A DNA stretch of 64,000 nt from Paenibacillus sp. SYP-B4298 (lineage in GTDB: Bacteria > Bacillota > Bacilli > Paenibacillales > Paenibacillaceae). The stretch's first letter is position 1, and every line of letters begins with the position of its first letter. A model generated the notes under the pieces. That model ran no database searches. It saw only the letters and a list, made by a program, of their open reading frames with translations, and had not been told where the DNA came from. The translations under genes were made by a program, and so were the position numbers. The DNA lies in NCBI RefSeq assembly GCF_027627475.1, contig NZ_CP115484.1, forward strand, positions 5,469,001 to 5,533,000, given 5' to 3'. Below are positions 53,939 to 63,739 of this stretch, one piece after another.

Positions 53939-54495
53939 CTCGGGTCTCCTCTTCGTATCCTGTTCGATATAGACATGATGACACTAAATACCCCACTATT
54001 ATGTCGAATAAACAGGCTGCTGTCCAATCTGCGCTGGGGTAGAAGGAGAATCGGTTGAGATGAGGGGGAGACGCTGCAACGGGGCAATCCATTTATTGCT
54101 TTTTCCTATGAATGCTATGCAGTTCCATCAATAAACAAATATATGTATAAAAATACATAAATGGTTGACATGATATAAGGTAGTCTGTAATATATAGGTA
54201 GTGATGGCGATGTACACGCTATCCAGTTTCTGAGAGATGGGGAGTTATGTATACCGGTGCATAATGACCAGAACCACAGAAATTTTTTTTGCAACTACAT
54301 TGATAATGATTATCATTATCTTGATGTCTGTGGGTTGACCTCTCTATGATGCTAGCCTGAAGGGAGTGAAGGAGCGCAGCGGTTCATGAATCAACGAGAA
54401 TAGGTAGTAGGCATGCGTTGTATCCACGGTTGAAATTCGCTATGCGATTCAGATGTAAACTACGAAATGATATTCAATAAGGGAGTGTATCTAAA
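53939..54495 (+). promoter_or_regulatory. Leader region of the heme-uptake locus
   Basis: This 557-bp gap has no supported gene. TTGACA (54165-54170), 17 bp and TAATAT (54188-54193) form a strong sigma-A promoter. A Fur box follows at 54302-54320. A second weaker promoter, TTGCAA (54289-54294), 16 bp and TATCAT (54311-54316), would have its -10 inside the Fur box. The long leader to ATG 54496 is unusual. Confidence 0.55.
54302..54320 (+). promoter_or_regulatory. Fur box, perfect 19-bp palindrome
   Basis: GATAATGATTATCATTATC is a perfect 9-1-9 inverted repeat and the classical iron box sequence. It lies 176 bp upstream of the NEAT-like gene. Iron repression of this locus by Fur follows from the motif. 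Confidence 0.85.
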
Positions 54496-54882
54496 ATGAC
54501 AAGAACATTTAAAAAATCGTTTACGATGTTGATGCTGGTGCTCGTGCTGGCGCTGGCTATGGCTGTGCCTGCGTTTGCTGCTTCGCAATCCTATACGTTC
54601 CTGCAACCTGATGGTTCGCCATCCCACGCTTCCGAGTATATTGTAGGTGCCGCAGAAGTCAATGGCGATCAGATCCAAATCACGCTGAGTGGCAACTACT
54701 ACCCGCAGCTTGTTGTATCCGATAGTGGACAGGTTGCTACGAGATCCGTTGTAGGCGGCAACACCGTATTCACCTTCACTGGCGATGCTAGCGGAGACAA
54801 TGAGCTGGAGCTTTCCATTCAAATCGTTACACCAGTGTTCACGCACAATGAAGTTCGCACTGTCGTTTTACATTGGCTCTAA
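54496..54882 (+). CDS. Small secreted NEAT-like protein, candidate hemophore
   Basis: The product is 128 aa from ATG 54496, behind GGGAGTG. A signal peptide ends AVPAFA-A near residue 29. The remaining ~99 residues are all beta-strand-like, with SEYIVGAAEVNGDQIQITLSG and NELELSIQIVTP. This pattern fits a single NEAT-type immunoglobulin fold as in secreted hemophores. It has no anchor, so it would be released or wall-trapped. Position behind a Fur box and before a NEAT/SLH protein supports a role in heme capture. The NEAT call rests on pattern and context; the heme-ligand Tyr is not certain. Confidence 0.65.
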   Translation: MTRTFKKSFTMLMLVLVLALAMAVPAFAASQSYTFLQPDGSPSHASEYIVGAAEVNGDQIQITLSGNYYPQLVVSDSGQVATRSVVGGNTVFTFTGDASGDNELELSIQIVTPVFTHNEVRTVVLHWL

Positions 54883-54903
54883 GCCAATGGCTTCGTGAGG
54901 TGC

Positions 54904-54956
54904 AGCAGCACCAAAAGAAAAGCGGCCACCCAAGCCGCTTTTCTTTTGGTGCTGCT
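54904..54956 (+). terminator. Perfect 23-bp hairpin between the two heme-locus genes
   Basis: Arms 54904-54926 and 54934-54956 are exact inverted repeats around a 7-nt loop. Only 56 bp separate it from the next gene start. A second short palindrome, 54872-54888, spans the stop codon just before it. It should reduce transcription of the large downstream gene. Confidence 0.75.
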
Positions 54957-55011
54957 CATATGAGGGTATCGTGGCTGCAAGATGACTATGATCGCAAGAG
55001 GAGTGTGCTCG

Positions 55012-58000
55012 TTGAAGAAGCATAGGAAACCATCGCTCGCTTTGTTGCTGGCTGTTGTGCTGGCGTTATCATCCGTTGTAGTGCCGCCCGAGCCTGCAGC
55101 ATCCGCTGCAAAGGCGATCGTGCCGGGAATTTATAACGTCGATTACCAGATTCTAGAAAACAACTCAAGTAAGGAATCGACCGCTCACGGCTTCATGTAT
55201 GTTAAAGACAGTGGACGACTCATCGTGGAGCAGAACCATGTACGGTTCGAGCATGAGGTTCGCAATAGCAATTATAAGCATTTTGAATATTTGGGGTATC
55301 GTCTGCCGGGCAGTCCCAAAGCGCAAATTAACGGGGATGCCAACAACGGCTATACGATTATCGGTCTGGACGGGTATGAGCAGGTTGCGGTTCGTCCCTC
55401 CGAGACGAATACGGATCATTCCATTGTGACCTGGGAGCTTGAAGATCCGTTCACCAGGCAGGATATACTCATGCATATCAACTGGAAAGACCCGGGAATG
55501 GAATATAACCACTGGTACCATGCACAGCTGGCGCTGGATACGGCTGGCTTGCCTGTAGTGGAGACGGAGGAGCCTGGAGTCCCGAGTGACGACGCGCTGA
55601 AGCAACTGACGGCACAACTGGACGAGGCCCATGCGCTGTATGACGGCACGGCAGCGGGAAGCGGCTTGGGCGAGTACCCGGAGGCGGAGAGAGGGGCGTT
55701 CGCCGAAGCGATCGAGCAAGCCAAGGCTGTTATGGCCGAACCAGGCTCCACTGACCGTGTGCTTGCAGCGCTGGATCATCTCAAGGCGGCCATGGAGAGG
55801 TATAAGGCTTCCGTCCACTCTGCCGACAAAGGCGCGCTGATCGCCCTGTATAATGAGGCGAAGGCATGGCATGAGGCTGCCTCTGCGAAGGTAATTGGAA
55901 CAGCCGAAGGCCGGGCCAGCTCGCCTTATTCTGTTGCTGCCTTGGGTGAGTATAATATGAATGCCCTTAGCGGGGTCATGACGCAACTGAATGTGGCCAA
56001 AACGCTGATCGATAATGTCAAGGCGACTCAGGAAACGGTAGATAAACGAGTGAATACGTTCAAGAATGTATTTTCCCGCTGGAAGGATGCCTACTATGTG
56101 GAGACGGAGGCGATCCCAATCTACATCCTGGACTCGTTGGATACGCCAGGGCTGTCGCGTTATGCCGCTGACTTCCGTCCTCAGGCGACGTATATGGAGC
56201 TGCACAACAAGACGACGTATCCCATTGCAGACACGCTGCGCGCGAATGTAACCTTCACGACCGAATCTGCACCGCAGGAGGTGGTCAAGTCCTATGCCGA
56301 GCTGGATGGTGGATTTACGACAGAGGGGCTGTCCTACGCGCACGAGAGAGATCAGGGGCTTTATGTTGCCCGCAAATCCACGGATCAGGAGCAGGTGTAT
56401 CAGCTACATGTAGCTGGCACAGGAGTAAACCTCGACACGGGATGGGTCGGCCTCAGCTATGTGAGCTATAAAGTTGGAGAGGAGCAGCGAGAGGTCTATA
56501 TCAGCTATAATGCGAGTCAACTGGAGGCGCTACAGGAACGATCCGGCCAATTAGCGCATCGTGCTGCTACGGCAAGGGCGCTTCAGGGCAAGGAGCAGGA
56601 GCATGCGGCAGCCAAGGAAGCACTGCTGGAGGCGACGCGCGCTGCACAGGAGACGACAGCCAATCTGGCTGCAACCCGTCAGGAGCTGAATGCTGCGGCT
56701 GCGGAGCTGCAGGCGGCATGGGCAGCGTTCGAGGCGGTGACGCAGCCGCAGGTGTACTACTCTGTCGCACATGCATCTGCTGCGGCCTTTTCCACCATGG
56801 ATAGTTATTTGGTGAAGCCGGCGGAGATCGAGATGCATGCCGATGGGAGTGCGCGAGTGACACTGACGATTGGGTCCAGCTCTGTCGTGACTGCATTCAA
56901 GATCAAGCAAGGCGAGGGCGAAGAGTACACCGATGCGGAGATTGTTAGTACAAATGAGGCGGACAACACCAGGGTCGTATCCTTTGTAGCAGACGTGAGC
57001 CAACTGGTTGCAGCCAAGGTTCGTGTGGTGACGCCTGATCAAAGCGAGGGTCGCGAGTATGACATTCGATTGAACGTTAATGGTGTGGACAATGAGTCGC
57101 TCTCCGCAGCCGTTGCAACTGCTACGATCGAGCTGCGCGATGCCAAGCCAGGCGATGAGCCGGGACAGTATTCGGCAGAGGCTGTGGAGGCATATAGAGC
57201 CGTAATCTCCGAAGCGCAGGAAGAGGCCGTCCGTCTGGATGGCTCCGGCGAGCGAAGTGCTGCTCTGCTGCGCAAGCTGCAGGACGCAGGCATCACATTC
57301 GCAGCTTCTGTGAACAAGGACTACACGAAGCTTCATGCAGCGATTGCTGCCGCCAAGTCGGCTGTGGCGACGGCTGTTGAAGGAACGAGTGTCGGGCAGT
57401 ACAGAGAGGGCTCGAGGTCGAGGCTGCAAGCAGCGATTGAGGCGGCTGAGGCCATAGTGGGCGAGCACTCGGCAGCGCAAAGCGATGTGGATCAGGCTAC
57501 CTTAGAGCTTCAGAAGGCATGGATTACATTCCAGGCATCCAAGCAATTGCGATCGGGCAGCTACACAGCCCAGATGATCTCTTCTGTGGAGGCCTTGACT
57601 GATTATGTCAAGCCAGCAATCGAGATTGCTGTGGGAACAGAGGGCTACCGTGTTACAATGACGCCACAGCCGGGAGTGACGCTCAAGGAGCTGCGACGTG
57701 CAGCTACTGCCAAGACGGCTGGATGGGCAAGCATACGGCAGAGTGAAGCATCGTCCGTATCGCTGCCGATGTCATTCCAGATCAGCGATTTGAGTGGCGA
57801 GTATGAGCTGGTGATGGAGCAGCAGGATGATGGGAAGAGCGTTGAAAGGGTCTATCCGGTACAGTTTGCTTCGATCACCCCCAAGTCCAGCGTATATTAT
57901 CCAAGCCCTTCCACAGGCGTAATTCATGCTGATGGAGTTGACTCGCCGAGCCCGGACAGCAAGCCGGCAGTGGACAAGGACACAGGGGAGTCCGATAGTG

Positions 58001-58620
58001 ACGTGAAGAGCGGTTCTGTGGAGCCGGGAGAGGGAGGGGTGCAGCCTGAGTCCCCAGGAAGCTCTGTGGGGGCAGGCGCGGCCTTTAGCGACACGGTTGG
58101 TCACTGGGCGGAGCCGGAGCTGATGAAGGCGATCGCTCTTGGCATTACGAGCGGTTATGCGGATGGCAGCCTCCGGCCGAACGGGCCGGTGACGCGCGCG
58201 GAGTTTGTCACCATGCTGAGCCGAGCATTGCGGCTTGAAGGCGAGCCTGCAGCGGTTCGCTTCGCAGATGCATCCGTCATCCCGGCCTGGGCGCAAGGCC
58301 ATATCGCCAAGGCTACCGCAGCGGGTCTGGTCAGCGGTTATAGCGATCAGACCTTCAGACCGGACAGTCAGATCAGCCGTGCGGAGCTGGCGGTGCTCAT
58401 TGCCAGGGCAGCGAAGCTGGAGCTAGGAGGGCTTGCCCTGCCAGGCTTCGCGGATGCGGAGGAGCTGCCGTCATGGGCGCAAACCGAGATTGCCGCAGTT
58501 GCACAGGCGGGACTAATGCAGGGCAAGGGGAAGCAGCGATTCGATGCCCAGACTCCTGCGACCCGCGCCGAAGCGCTGACGATTATTATCAAGTTATTGA
58601 CGATGCAGACTGGAGAATAG
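55012..58620 (+). CDS. S-layer-anchored NEAT-domain heme-binding protein
   Basis: The product is 1202 aa from TTG 55012, with AGAGGAG at 8 nt. A signal peptide ends near residue 32. A NEAT domain at ~39-178 has NSNYKHFEYLGY and MEYNHWYHAQLALD with the tyrosine pair of the heme site. FIVAR-like helical repeats lie near 194-268, 503-579 and 775-850. NEAT-like domains lie near 581-690 (MDSYLVKPAEIEM) and 850-965 (TDYVKPAIEIAV). A Ser/Pro/Gly linker precedes three SLH domains (1022-1200) with TRAE, SRAE and TRAE. SLH domains hold it to the cell-wall polymer. It resembles Bacillus BslK-type proteins and likely relays heme at the cell surface. Confidence 0.88.
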   Translation: MKKHRKPSLALLLAVVLALSSVVVPPEPAASAAKAIVPGIYNVDYQILENNSSKESTAHGFMYVKDSGRLIVEQNHVRFEHEVRNSNYKHFEYLGYRLPGSPKAQINGDANNGYTIIGLDGYEQVAVRPSETNTDHSIVTWELEDPFTRQDILMHINWKDPGMEYNHWYHAQLALDTAGLPVVETEEPGVPSDDALKQLTAQLDEAHALYDGTAAGSGLGEYPEAERGAFAEAIEQAKAVMAEPGSTDRVLAALDHLKAAMERYKASVHSADKGALIALYNEAKAWHEAASAKVIGTAEGRASSPYSVAALGEYNMNALSGVMTQLNVAKTLIDNVKATQETVDKRVNTFKNVFSRWKDAYYVETEAIPIYILDSLDTPGLSRYAADFRPQATYMELHNKTTYPIADTLRANVTFTTESAPQEVVKSYAELDGGFTTEGLSYAHERDQGLYVARKSTDQEQVYQLHVAGTGVNLDTGWVGLSYVSYKVGEEQREVYISYNASQLEALQERSGQLAHRAATARALQGKEQEHAAAKEALLEATRAAQETTANLAATRQELNAAAAELQAAWAAFEAVTQPQVYYSVAHASAAAFSTMDSYLVKPAEIEMHADGSARVTLTIGSSSVVTAFKIKQGEGEEYTDAEIVSTNEADNTRVVSFVADVSQLVAAKVRVVTPDQSEGREYDIRLNVNGVDNESLSAAVATATIELRDAKPGDEPGQYSAEAVEAYRAVISEAQEEAVRLDGSGERSAALLRKLQDAGITFAASVNKDYTKLHAAIAAAKSAVATAVEGTSVGQYREGSRSRLQAAIEAAEAIVGEHSAAQSDVDQATLELQKAWITFQASKQLRSGSYTAQMISSVEALTDYVKPAIEIAVGTEGYRVTMTPQPGVTLKELRRAATAKTAGWASIRQSEASSVSLPMSFQISDLSGEYELVMEQQDDGKSVERVYPVQFASITPKSSVYYPSPSTGVIHADGVDSPSPDSKPAVDKDTGESDSDVKSGSVEPGEGGVQPESPGSSVGAGAAFSDTVGHWAEPELMKAIALGITSGYADGSLRPNGPVTRAEFVTMLSRALRLEGEPAAVRFADASVIPAWAQGHIAKATAAGLVSGYSDQTFRPDSQISRAELAVLIARAAKLELGGLALPGFADAEELPSWAQTEIAAVAQAGLMQGKGKQRFDAQTPATRAEALTIIIKLLTMQTGE

Positions 58621-58633
58621 AGCGTCCTTGCGT

Positions 58634-58663
58634 GTTCAGGCTCAGCATACGCTGAGCCTGAAC
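58634..58663 (+). terminator. Terminator of the NEAT/SLH gene
   Basis: GTTCAGGCTCAGC and GCTGAGCCTGAAC form a perfect 13-bp stem with a 4-nt loop, starting 13 bp after the stop codon. Confidence 0.75.
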
Positions 58664-58714
58664 AGCAATTGGAGAAGCAGGGCAGTGGCATGGAATTTCG
58701 TTAGGTCGGTGCCA

Positions 58715-58743
58715 TTGACAATATGCTCTGGATGGTGTAATAT
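58715..58743 (+). promoter_or_regulatory. Strong sigma-A promoter of an orphan Fur-controlled unit
   Basis: TTGACA (58715-58720), 17 bp and TAATAT (58738-58743) give a near-ideal promoter. It uses the same hexamers and spacing as the promoter upstream of the heme locus. No coding frame begins within reach downstream. Confidence 0.75.
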
Positions 58744-58749
58744 AAGATC

Positions 58750-58930
58750 ATCAAGTGATAATGATTATCATAATCAAGAAGAAGGAACCGGCTAGCCGCG
58801 CTGCGCTAAGGTATCCTTCCTTGGATTAGATATTCAGAGACTGAGGCCAGCGTTAAGCCCCCCTTACGCTGGCCTCAGTCTCTGAGAGGCGAGGGACAGT
58901 CTCCTAGCATGGCATAGGAGCTGTCCCTTG
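58750..58930 (+). ncRNA. Candidate Fur-regulated small RNA
   Basis: A strong promoter fires into a Fur box at 58757-58775 (GATAATGATTATCATAATC, one mismatch to a perfect palindrome). No start codon with a ribosome site follows. About 60 nt of unstructured sequence precedes a perfect 19-bp hairpin (58835-58853 with 58866-58884). A second hairpin (58893-58906 with 58915-58927) ends in CCCTTGTTG. The layout is that of an iron-repressed regulatory RNA such as RyhB or FsrA, but the sequence is not one I recognise. The ends are estimated from the promoter and hairpins. The first hairpin lacks a U-run, so the length is uncertain. Confidence 0.55.
58757..58775 (+). promoter_or_regulatory. Second Fur box
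   Basis: GATAATGATTATCATAATC differs at one base from the perfect box at 54302-54320. It starts about 14 bp after the -10 hexamer, so Fur bound here would block early transcription. Confidence 0.75.
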
Positions 58931-58968
58931 TTGCATGATCGCGCATGCTGTAGTGCAGCGCCACATGG

Positions 58969-59023
58969 AAAAGCCCTGCCTGTAGCAAGCTGCGTCAGCG
59001 CGCAACCTGCTACGGCAGGGCTT
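58969..59023 (-). terminator. Terminator of the doxX-like gene
   Basis: AAGCCCTGCC plus TGTAGCA (from 58971) pairs with TGCTACGGCAGGGCTT (59008-59023), with one bulged base. In the minus direction the stem is followed by a T-run (GGGCTTTTCC). It lies 45 bp after the stop. Confidence 0.75.
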
Positions 59024-59067
59024 ATTCCTTATCATGAAGAGCGAGCTAAAACCTGCTCACTGGCAAC

Positions 59068-59619
59068 TCAGGAGGAATGGGTGGTTGGCTTATCCTTGCT
59101 CCATGGTGTGCCAAGAAGCGGCAGCGCCCAGCGGTCAAGACCATACCAACCGGCATTTTTCCAAGCCAGCACGAGCCAGGTCGCCAGAATGAACAGCAGC
59201 GGGTTCGTGCTTACAGTACCTGCGAACAGAAAGCTTACATTCATCAGTCCGCCGAAGAAGGCGGCGATGCCGGTCAGCAGTCCCAGGATCAGCCCCAAAC
59301 CAACCAGTACCTCGCCGAAGGCCACCATATACGAGAAGACCTTGGCATTGGGGATAACAACATTCTCCAGGAAGCTCGCGTACCAGCCGGCTACATCCTT
59401 GCCTTCCTCTGCTTTGGCGAGTGCGCCTTTCATAAATCCTTCAATAGCTGTACCTGCATTCTTGCCCGTCCAGGCATCGCTATTGACCTTTTTCCAGCCT
59501 GCAGTAATCCACGAGTAGCCCAGATAGAGTCTAACCAGCAGCCAGATCCACCCGGCTTGTGTACTGCTAAAGAGAAACCGCGAGACGGGGTTCTCTGGAA
59601 TATATACATTCTTCGACAT
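59068..59619 (-). CDS. DoxX-family membrane protein
   Basis: The product is 183 aa from ATG 59619, with GGGAGG 9 nt upstream. Four membrane helices lie near 22-42, 95-115, 118-138 and 143-160. The DoxX signature is WIWLLVRLYLGYSWITAGWKK, AFGEVLVGLGLILG and GLMNVSFLFAG. Family members are linked to thiosulfate:quinone oxidoreductase subunits or membrane redox complexes, but most Gram-positive copies have no proven role. It is monocistronic. Confidence 0.88.
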   Translation of the reverse strand: MSKNVYIPENPVSRFLFSSTQAGWIWLLVRLYLGYSWITAGWKKVNSDAWTGKNAGTAIEGFMKGALAKAEEGKDVAGWYASFLENVVIPNAKVFSYMVAFGEVLVGLGLILGLLTGIAAFFGGLMNVSFLFAGTVSTNPLLFILATWLVLAWKNAGWYGLDRWALPLLGTPWSKDKPTTHSS

Positions 59620-59804
59620 GATGTACAACCTCCCGATATTTATTATGCTCTAAGCTTACCGAAATCATTTTCCACCGACCATGACAAAAGTCATAGCCAG
59701 ATCGCCCTTTTCCAACATATGGCGCTATGTATTCAATCATGCCTGCATGGAACAGAATTTCACAGCGGTACGCCCGCCCATGGCAGCAACGCCGTCTGCA
59801 ACAA

Positions 59805-59844
59805 AGACACCCCCAAACACGCCGCAGGGCGAGTGGGGGTGTCT
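59805..59844 (-). terminator. Terminator of gdhA
   Basis: AGACACCCCC (59805-59814) and GGGGGTGTCT (59835-59844) form a 10-bp stem. In the minus direction TTTGTTG follows. It is 12 bp after the gdhA stop. Confidence 0.75.
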
Positions 59845-59856
59845 GTAGGGAGAGAA

Positions 59857-61233
<1,377 letters not shown>

Positions 61234-61779
61234 TTATCCAACACTCCTTATGGCAGATTATCTCAATGGAATAAGCAGCTTTGCATTAATCGCATGATAA
61301 TTTGCATTTGTATACACGAATTCTAAACAAAGTTCGTCAGATTCGCCAATAAAAATATTTTTAAGCCCCGATTAAATAAGTCTATCTCAAATAATGGAAT
61401 GAAATGAACAAATTAGCTCACATGAAACCCGATTCTTCGTGAATTTACCCAAAAAATCCAAAGAAATCGACGATTTTAAACATTGTTAATCCATAAAAAT
61501 CGAGAAAATTGACAGTATACTTTAATTATATGTTAATATTAATTACTTAATATAAGATATAAGTGTACATAATTAGTCAGTAAATCTTATAATTATAAGT
61601 TAGTTAGTTTTCGTATTATGAGTTATATAAACTTACATATTGTCTAATTTCTCTTCTTTTCTTCCTAAAATTTAAGGTGTTTTGAGTATTTGGGTATATT
61701 ATATGACATGATTGGCTGATAATTTCATTCACTGGCGTATCTGGATCAGGGCGATGACAATGAACTTGGGACAACGTAT

Positions 61780-61807
61780 AAAAGCAGTGGAAGAATCCAC
61801 TGCTTTT
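61780..61807. terminator. 11-bp hairpin with A- and T-run ends
   Basis: AAAAGCAGTGG (61780-61790) and CCACTGCTTTT (61797-61807) are perfect inverted repeats with a 6-nt loop. It lies 110 bp past the alkaline phosphatase stop in the minus direction and can act in both directions. Confidence 0.65.
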
Positions 61808-61866
61808 ACCCAAATTATAATGTCTGATTGAGGCTTTAGGTCATGCTGGTGCTGCACTAGAGGTTA

Positions 61867-61883
61867 ACAGATGTAACATCTGT
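61867..61883. promoter_or_regulatory. 17-bp palindrome past the alkaline phosphatase gene
   Basis: ACAGATGT, one base and ACATCTGT form a perfect 8-1-8 palindrome, 34 bp beyond the phosphatase stop. It resembles the operator style of BlaI/CopY-type repressors, but no such gene is nearby. It may simply be a weak terminator. Confidence 0.35.
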
Positions 61884-61916
61884 AGTAGCTAATATTGCTA
61901 TCAGTCTCCTGAATAA

Positions 61917-63560
61917 TTAAGGAATTAAGTCAATGGCTTGCTGCGGAACGAAGGATTTCTCGCCATTATACACGATGACGCCTTCGAGCTCGAGCTGCTT
62001 TCCGTTCAATTCTGCGATGCTGGTATAGACCGGAAGCCGTAGCTTCGTGTCGCCTTTTGTAACAACAATGACCGGATTTTTCGGATCGCTATTGTCCCAC
62101 TTGATCTCTGCTCCCTTCGCAGCAAAGCCTTCTCTTGCCGGGACGAACAGGCGCTTCGTGACGGCATCCAGGTCAAGGGAGAGCGCATGAGCCATATAGC
62201 GGGCGATCTCGGTATTTTCTCTGACACCTGTCCAGCGCTCATCGCCTGGAAGGTAGGTATATAAGGTAACATCCCCGCCCGTATGTCCGCCGGATGTCCA
62301 GCCGATTCGTGCGCGGTTGCTAATCATCGGACCGATGACATAGTTCAGGCGTCCAGCGCTTGCCTCCCGAATCGCTTGCACTTCTTCCTGTGTCAGATCA
62401 GAGATGCCATAATATTTGGACATGACTTCTTTTACATTCGAACGATCCTCATTCAGCATCGATTCGACACCCTCGCCGGTCAGCTTGGCACGCTTGAGCG
62501 GGGCGATGAAGGTAGATAACGGCTCCGTGTCATAGGTTTTCGTCGTATCGCGGTTGCCAATTGTAATACCGCCATTGCCATGATCCGTTGTAGCGATTAC
62601 GATCGTGTTTTGATCCTTTTTGGCGAAGTCGAGGGCAGTCTTCACCGCATCGTCGAAGGCCAGCACATCACTGATAATGCCGACGGGATCATTGGCATGA
62701 GCCGCCCAGTCGACCTTGCTGCCCTCGACCATCAGGAAGAATCCCTGCTCGTTCTTGGACAGCACCTCGATCGCCTTGCTGGTCATCTCGGCCAGACTTG
62801 GCTGCTTGGAAGCGTCGCGGTCCATATCGTAGGTCAGGGCTCCGGTGGCGAACAGTCCCCATAGCTTGCCGGAATCGGAGGCCTTCATCTCCGCGGGTGT
62901 CGTGACATAATCGTAGCCGGACTGCTCAATCACCTTGAGCAGGTTTTGCTGGTCCTTGCGTCCTTCGGGCATGAAATATTTGCTGCCGCCGCCCAGTACG
63001 ACATCCAGGCCGTTATACACCTGCTGTTTACTCAAGGCGTCATAATTGCTGCGATCCGGGTAATGGGCGCTGAAGTCGGCAGGGGTGGCATGCATGACCT
63101 CCGAGGTGGAGATAATGCCGGTGGATTTCCCTGCAAGTCTTGCCGCTTCTACAATATTAGCCACAGGCTTCTTCTCGTCCCCAGGCTTGATGGGGGCAAG
63201 GCCTGGCATATCATTGTTATCGGGCAGCACGCCTACATAGCCTGTGTGCGATTTGTGTCCTGTGGCGAAGGCTGTGCCTGCCGGTGCGGAATCTGCGATG
63301 GCTGCATCGGCGGAGTATGTCCGAACCAGACCGCTCGCCATCTCATCGAGCGCGAGTGGCGATCCGCCCTTGTACCAACGGGCAAGTGTCGTTCCATCCT
63401 GGCTCATGCCGTCCGGGATCAGCAGGATCACATTCTTGACTGCTGGTGCTGTTGTAGCTGCGAGCGCAGGCCCAGACACGGTGGTCGAGGAGGCCAGCGC
63501 GCCGGAGGCGATGGCAAGAGACAGCATTATTTTAACGGTTCTGGTATGGCGTTTCTTCAT
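61917..63560 (-). CDS. Secreted alkaline phosphatase
   Basis: The product is 547 aa from ATG 63560, with GGGAGGG 10 nt upstream. A signal peptide ends SGPALA-A near residue 27. The alkaline phosphatase core has ILLIPDGMSQD, ADSAPAGTAFATGHK with the Ser nucleophile, VEGSKVDWAAHAND, TTDHGNGG and SGGHTGGDV for the zinc and magnesium sites. About 70 extra residues at the C-terminus (LPVYTSIAELNGKQLELEGVI) resemble the stalk domain common in Paenibacillus secreted enzymes. It releases phosphate from organic esters outside the cell. No Pho box was recognised. Confidence 0.93.
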   Translation of the reverse strand: MKKRHTRTVKIMLSLAIASGALASSTTVSGPALAATTAPAVKNVILLIPDGMSQDGTTLARWYKGGSPLALDEMASGLVRTYSADAAIADSAPAGTAFATGHKSHTGYVGVLPDNNDMPGLAPIKPGDEKKPVANIVEAARLAGKSTGIISTSEVMHATPADFSAHYPDRSNYDALSKQQVYNGLDVVLGGGSKYFMPEGRKDQQNLLKVIEQSGYDYVTTPAEMKASDSGKLWGLFATGALTYDMDRDASKQPSLAEMTSKAIEVLSKNEQGFFLMVEGSKVDWAAHANDPVGIISDVLAFDDAVKTALDFAKKDQNTIVIATTDHGNGGITIGNRDTTKTYDTEPLSTFIAPLKRAKLTGEGVESMLNEDRSNVKEVMSKYYGISDLTQEEVQAIREASAGRLNYVIGPMISNRARIGWTSGGHTGGDVTLYTYLPGDERWTGVRENTEIARYMAHALSLDLDAVTKRLFVPAREGFAAKGAEIKWDNSDPKNPVIVVTKGDTKLRLPVYTSIAELNGKQLELEGVIVYNGEKSFVPQQAIDLIP

Positions 63561-63681
63561 TGCTTGTAAACCCTCCCATATCATTTGGAATCTTGCTCTC
63601 CTATGCTAGCAATCTTCTATTACAGGAGTATCAAGCGAGTGTTATTCGGAAGTAAAGAAGCCGGACAGGGACCAAAATAAA

Positions 63682-63711
63682 ACAAGTCCGCGGCATATAG
63701 CCGGGACTTGT
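63682..63711 (-). terminator. Terminator of the diaminopimelate dehydrogenase gene
   Basis: ACAAGTCCGCGGC (63682-63694) pairs with GCCGGGACTTGT (63700-63711) with one bulge. In the minus direction TTTTATTTTGG follows. It lies 29 bp after the stop. Confidence 0.8.
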
Positions 63712-63739
63712 TGCCCATCATTTCTATAGAAGAACGGAA

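Larger units (their letters stand above)
61234..61916. other. AT-rich intergenic region between gdhA and the alkaline phosphatase gene
   Basis: This 683-bp region has no supported gene. A plus-strand TTGACA lies at 61509-61514 without an evident gene behind it. A 25-codon frame starting near 61756 (MTMNLGQRIKAVEES) contains a hairpin and looks like a chance or decayed helix-turn-helix start. A hairpin and a palindrome near the right end are listed separately. Confidence 0.4.

Noticed and set aside
61616-61813. Minus-strand 65-aa frame between gdhA and the phosphatase gene
   Set aside because: Its start region overlaps the 61780-61807 hairpin, the sequence is Cys/His-rich without pattern, and no ribosome site is present.
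61756-61833. 25-codon frame beginning MTMNLGQRIKAVEES
   Set aside because: It resembles the first helix of an Xre-type regulator but is cut short and contains a terminator-like hairpin, so it is at best a relic.
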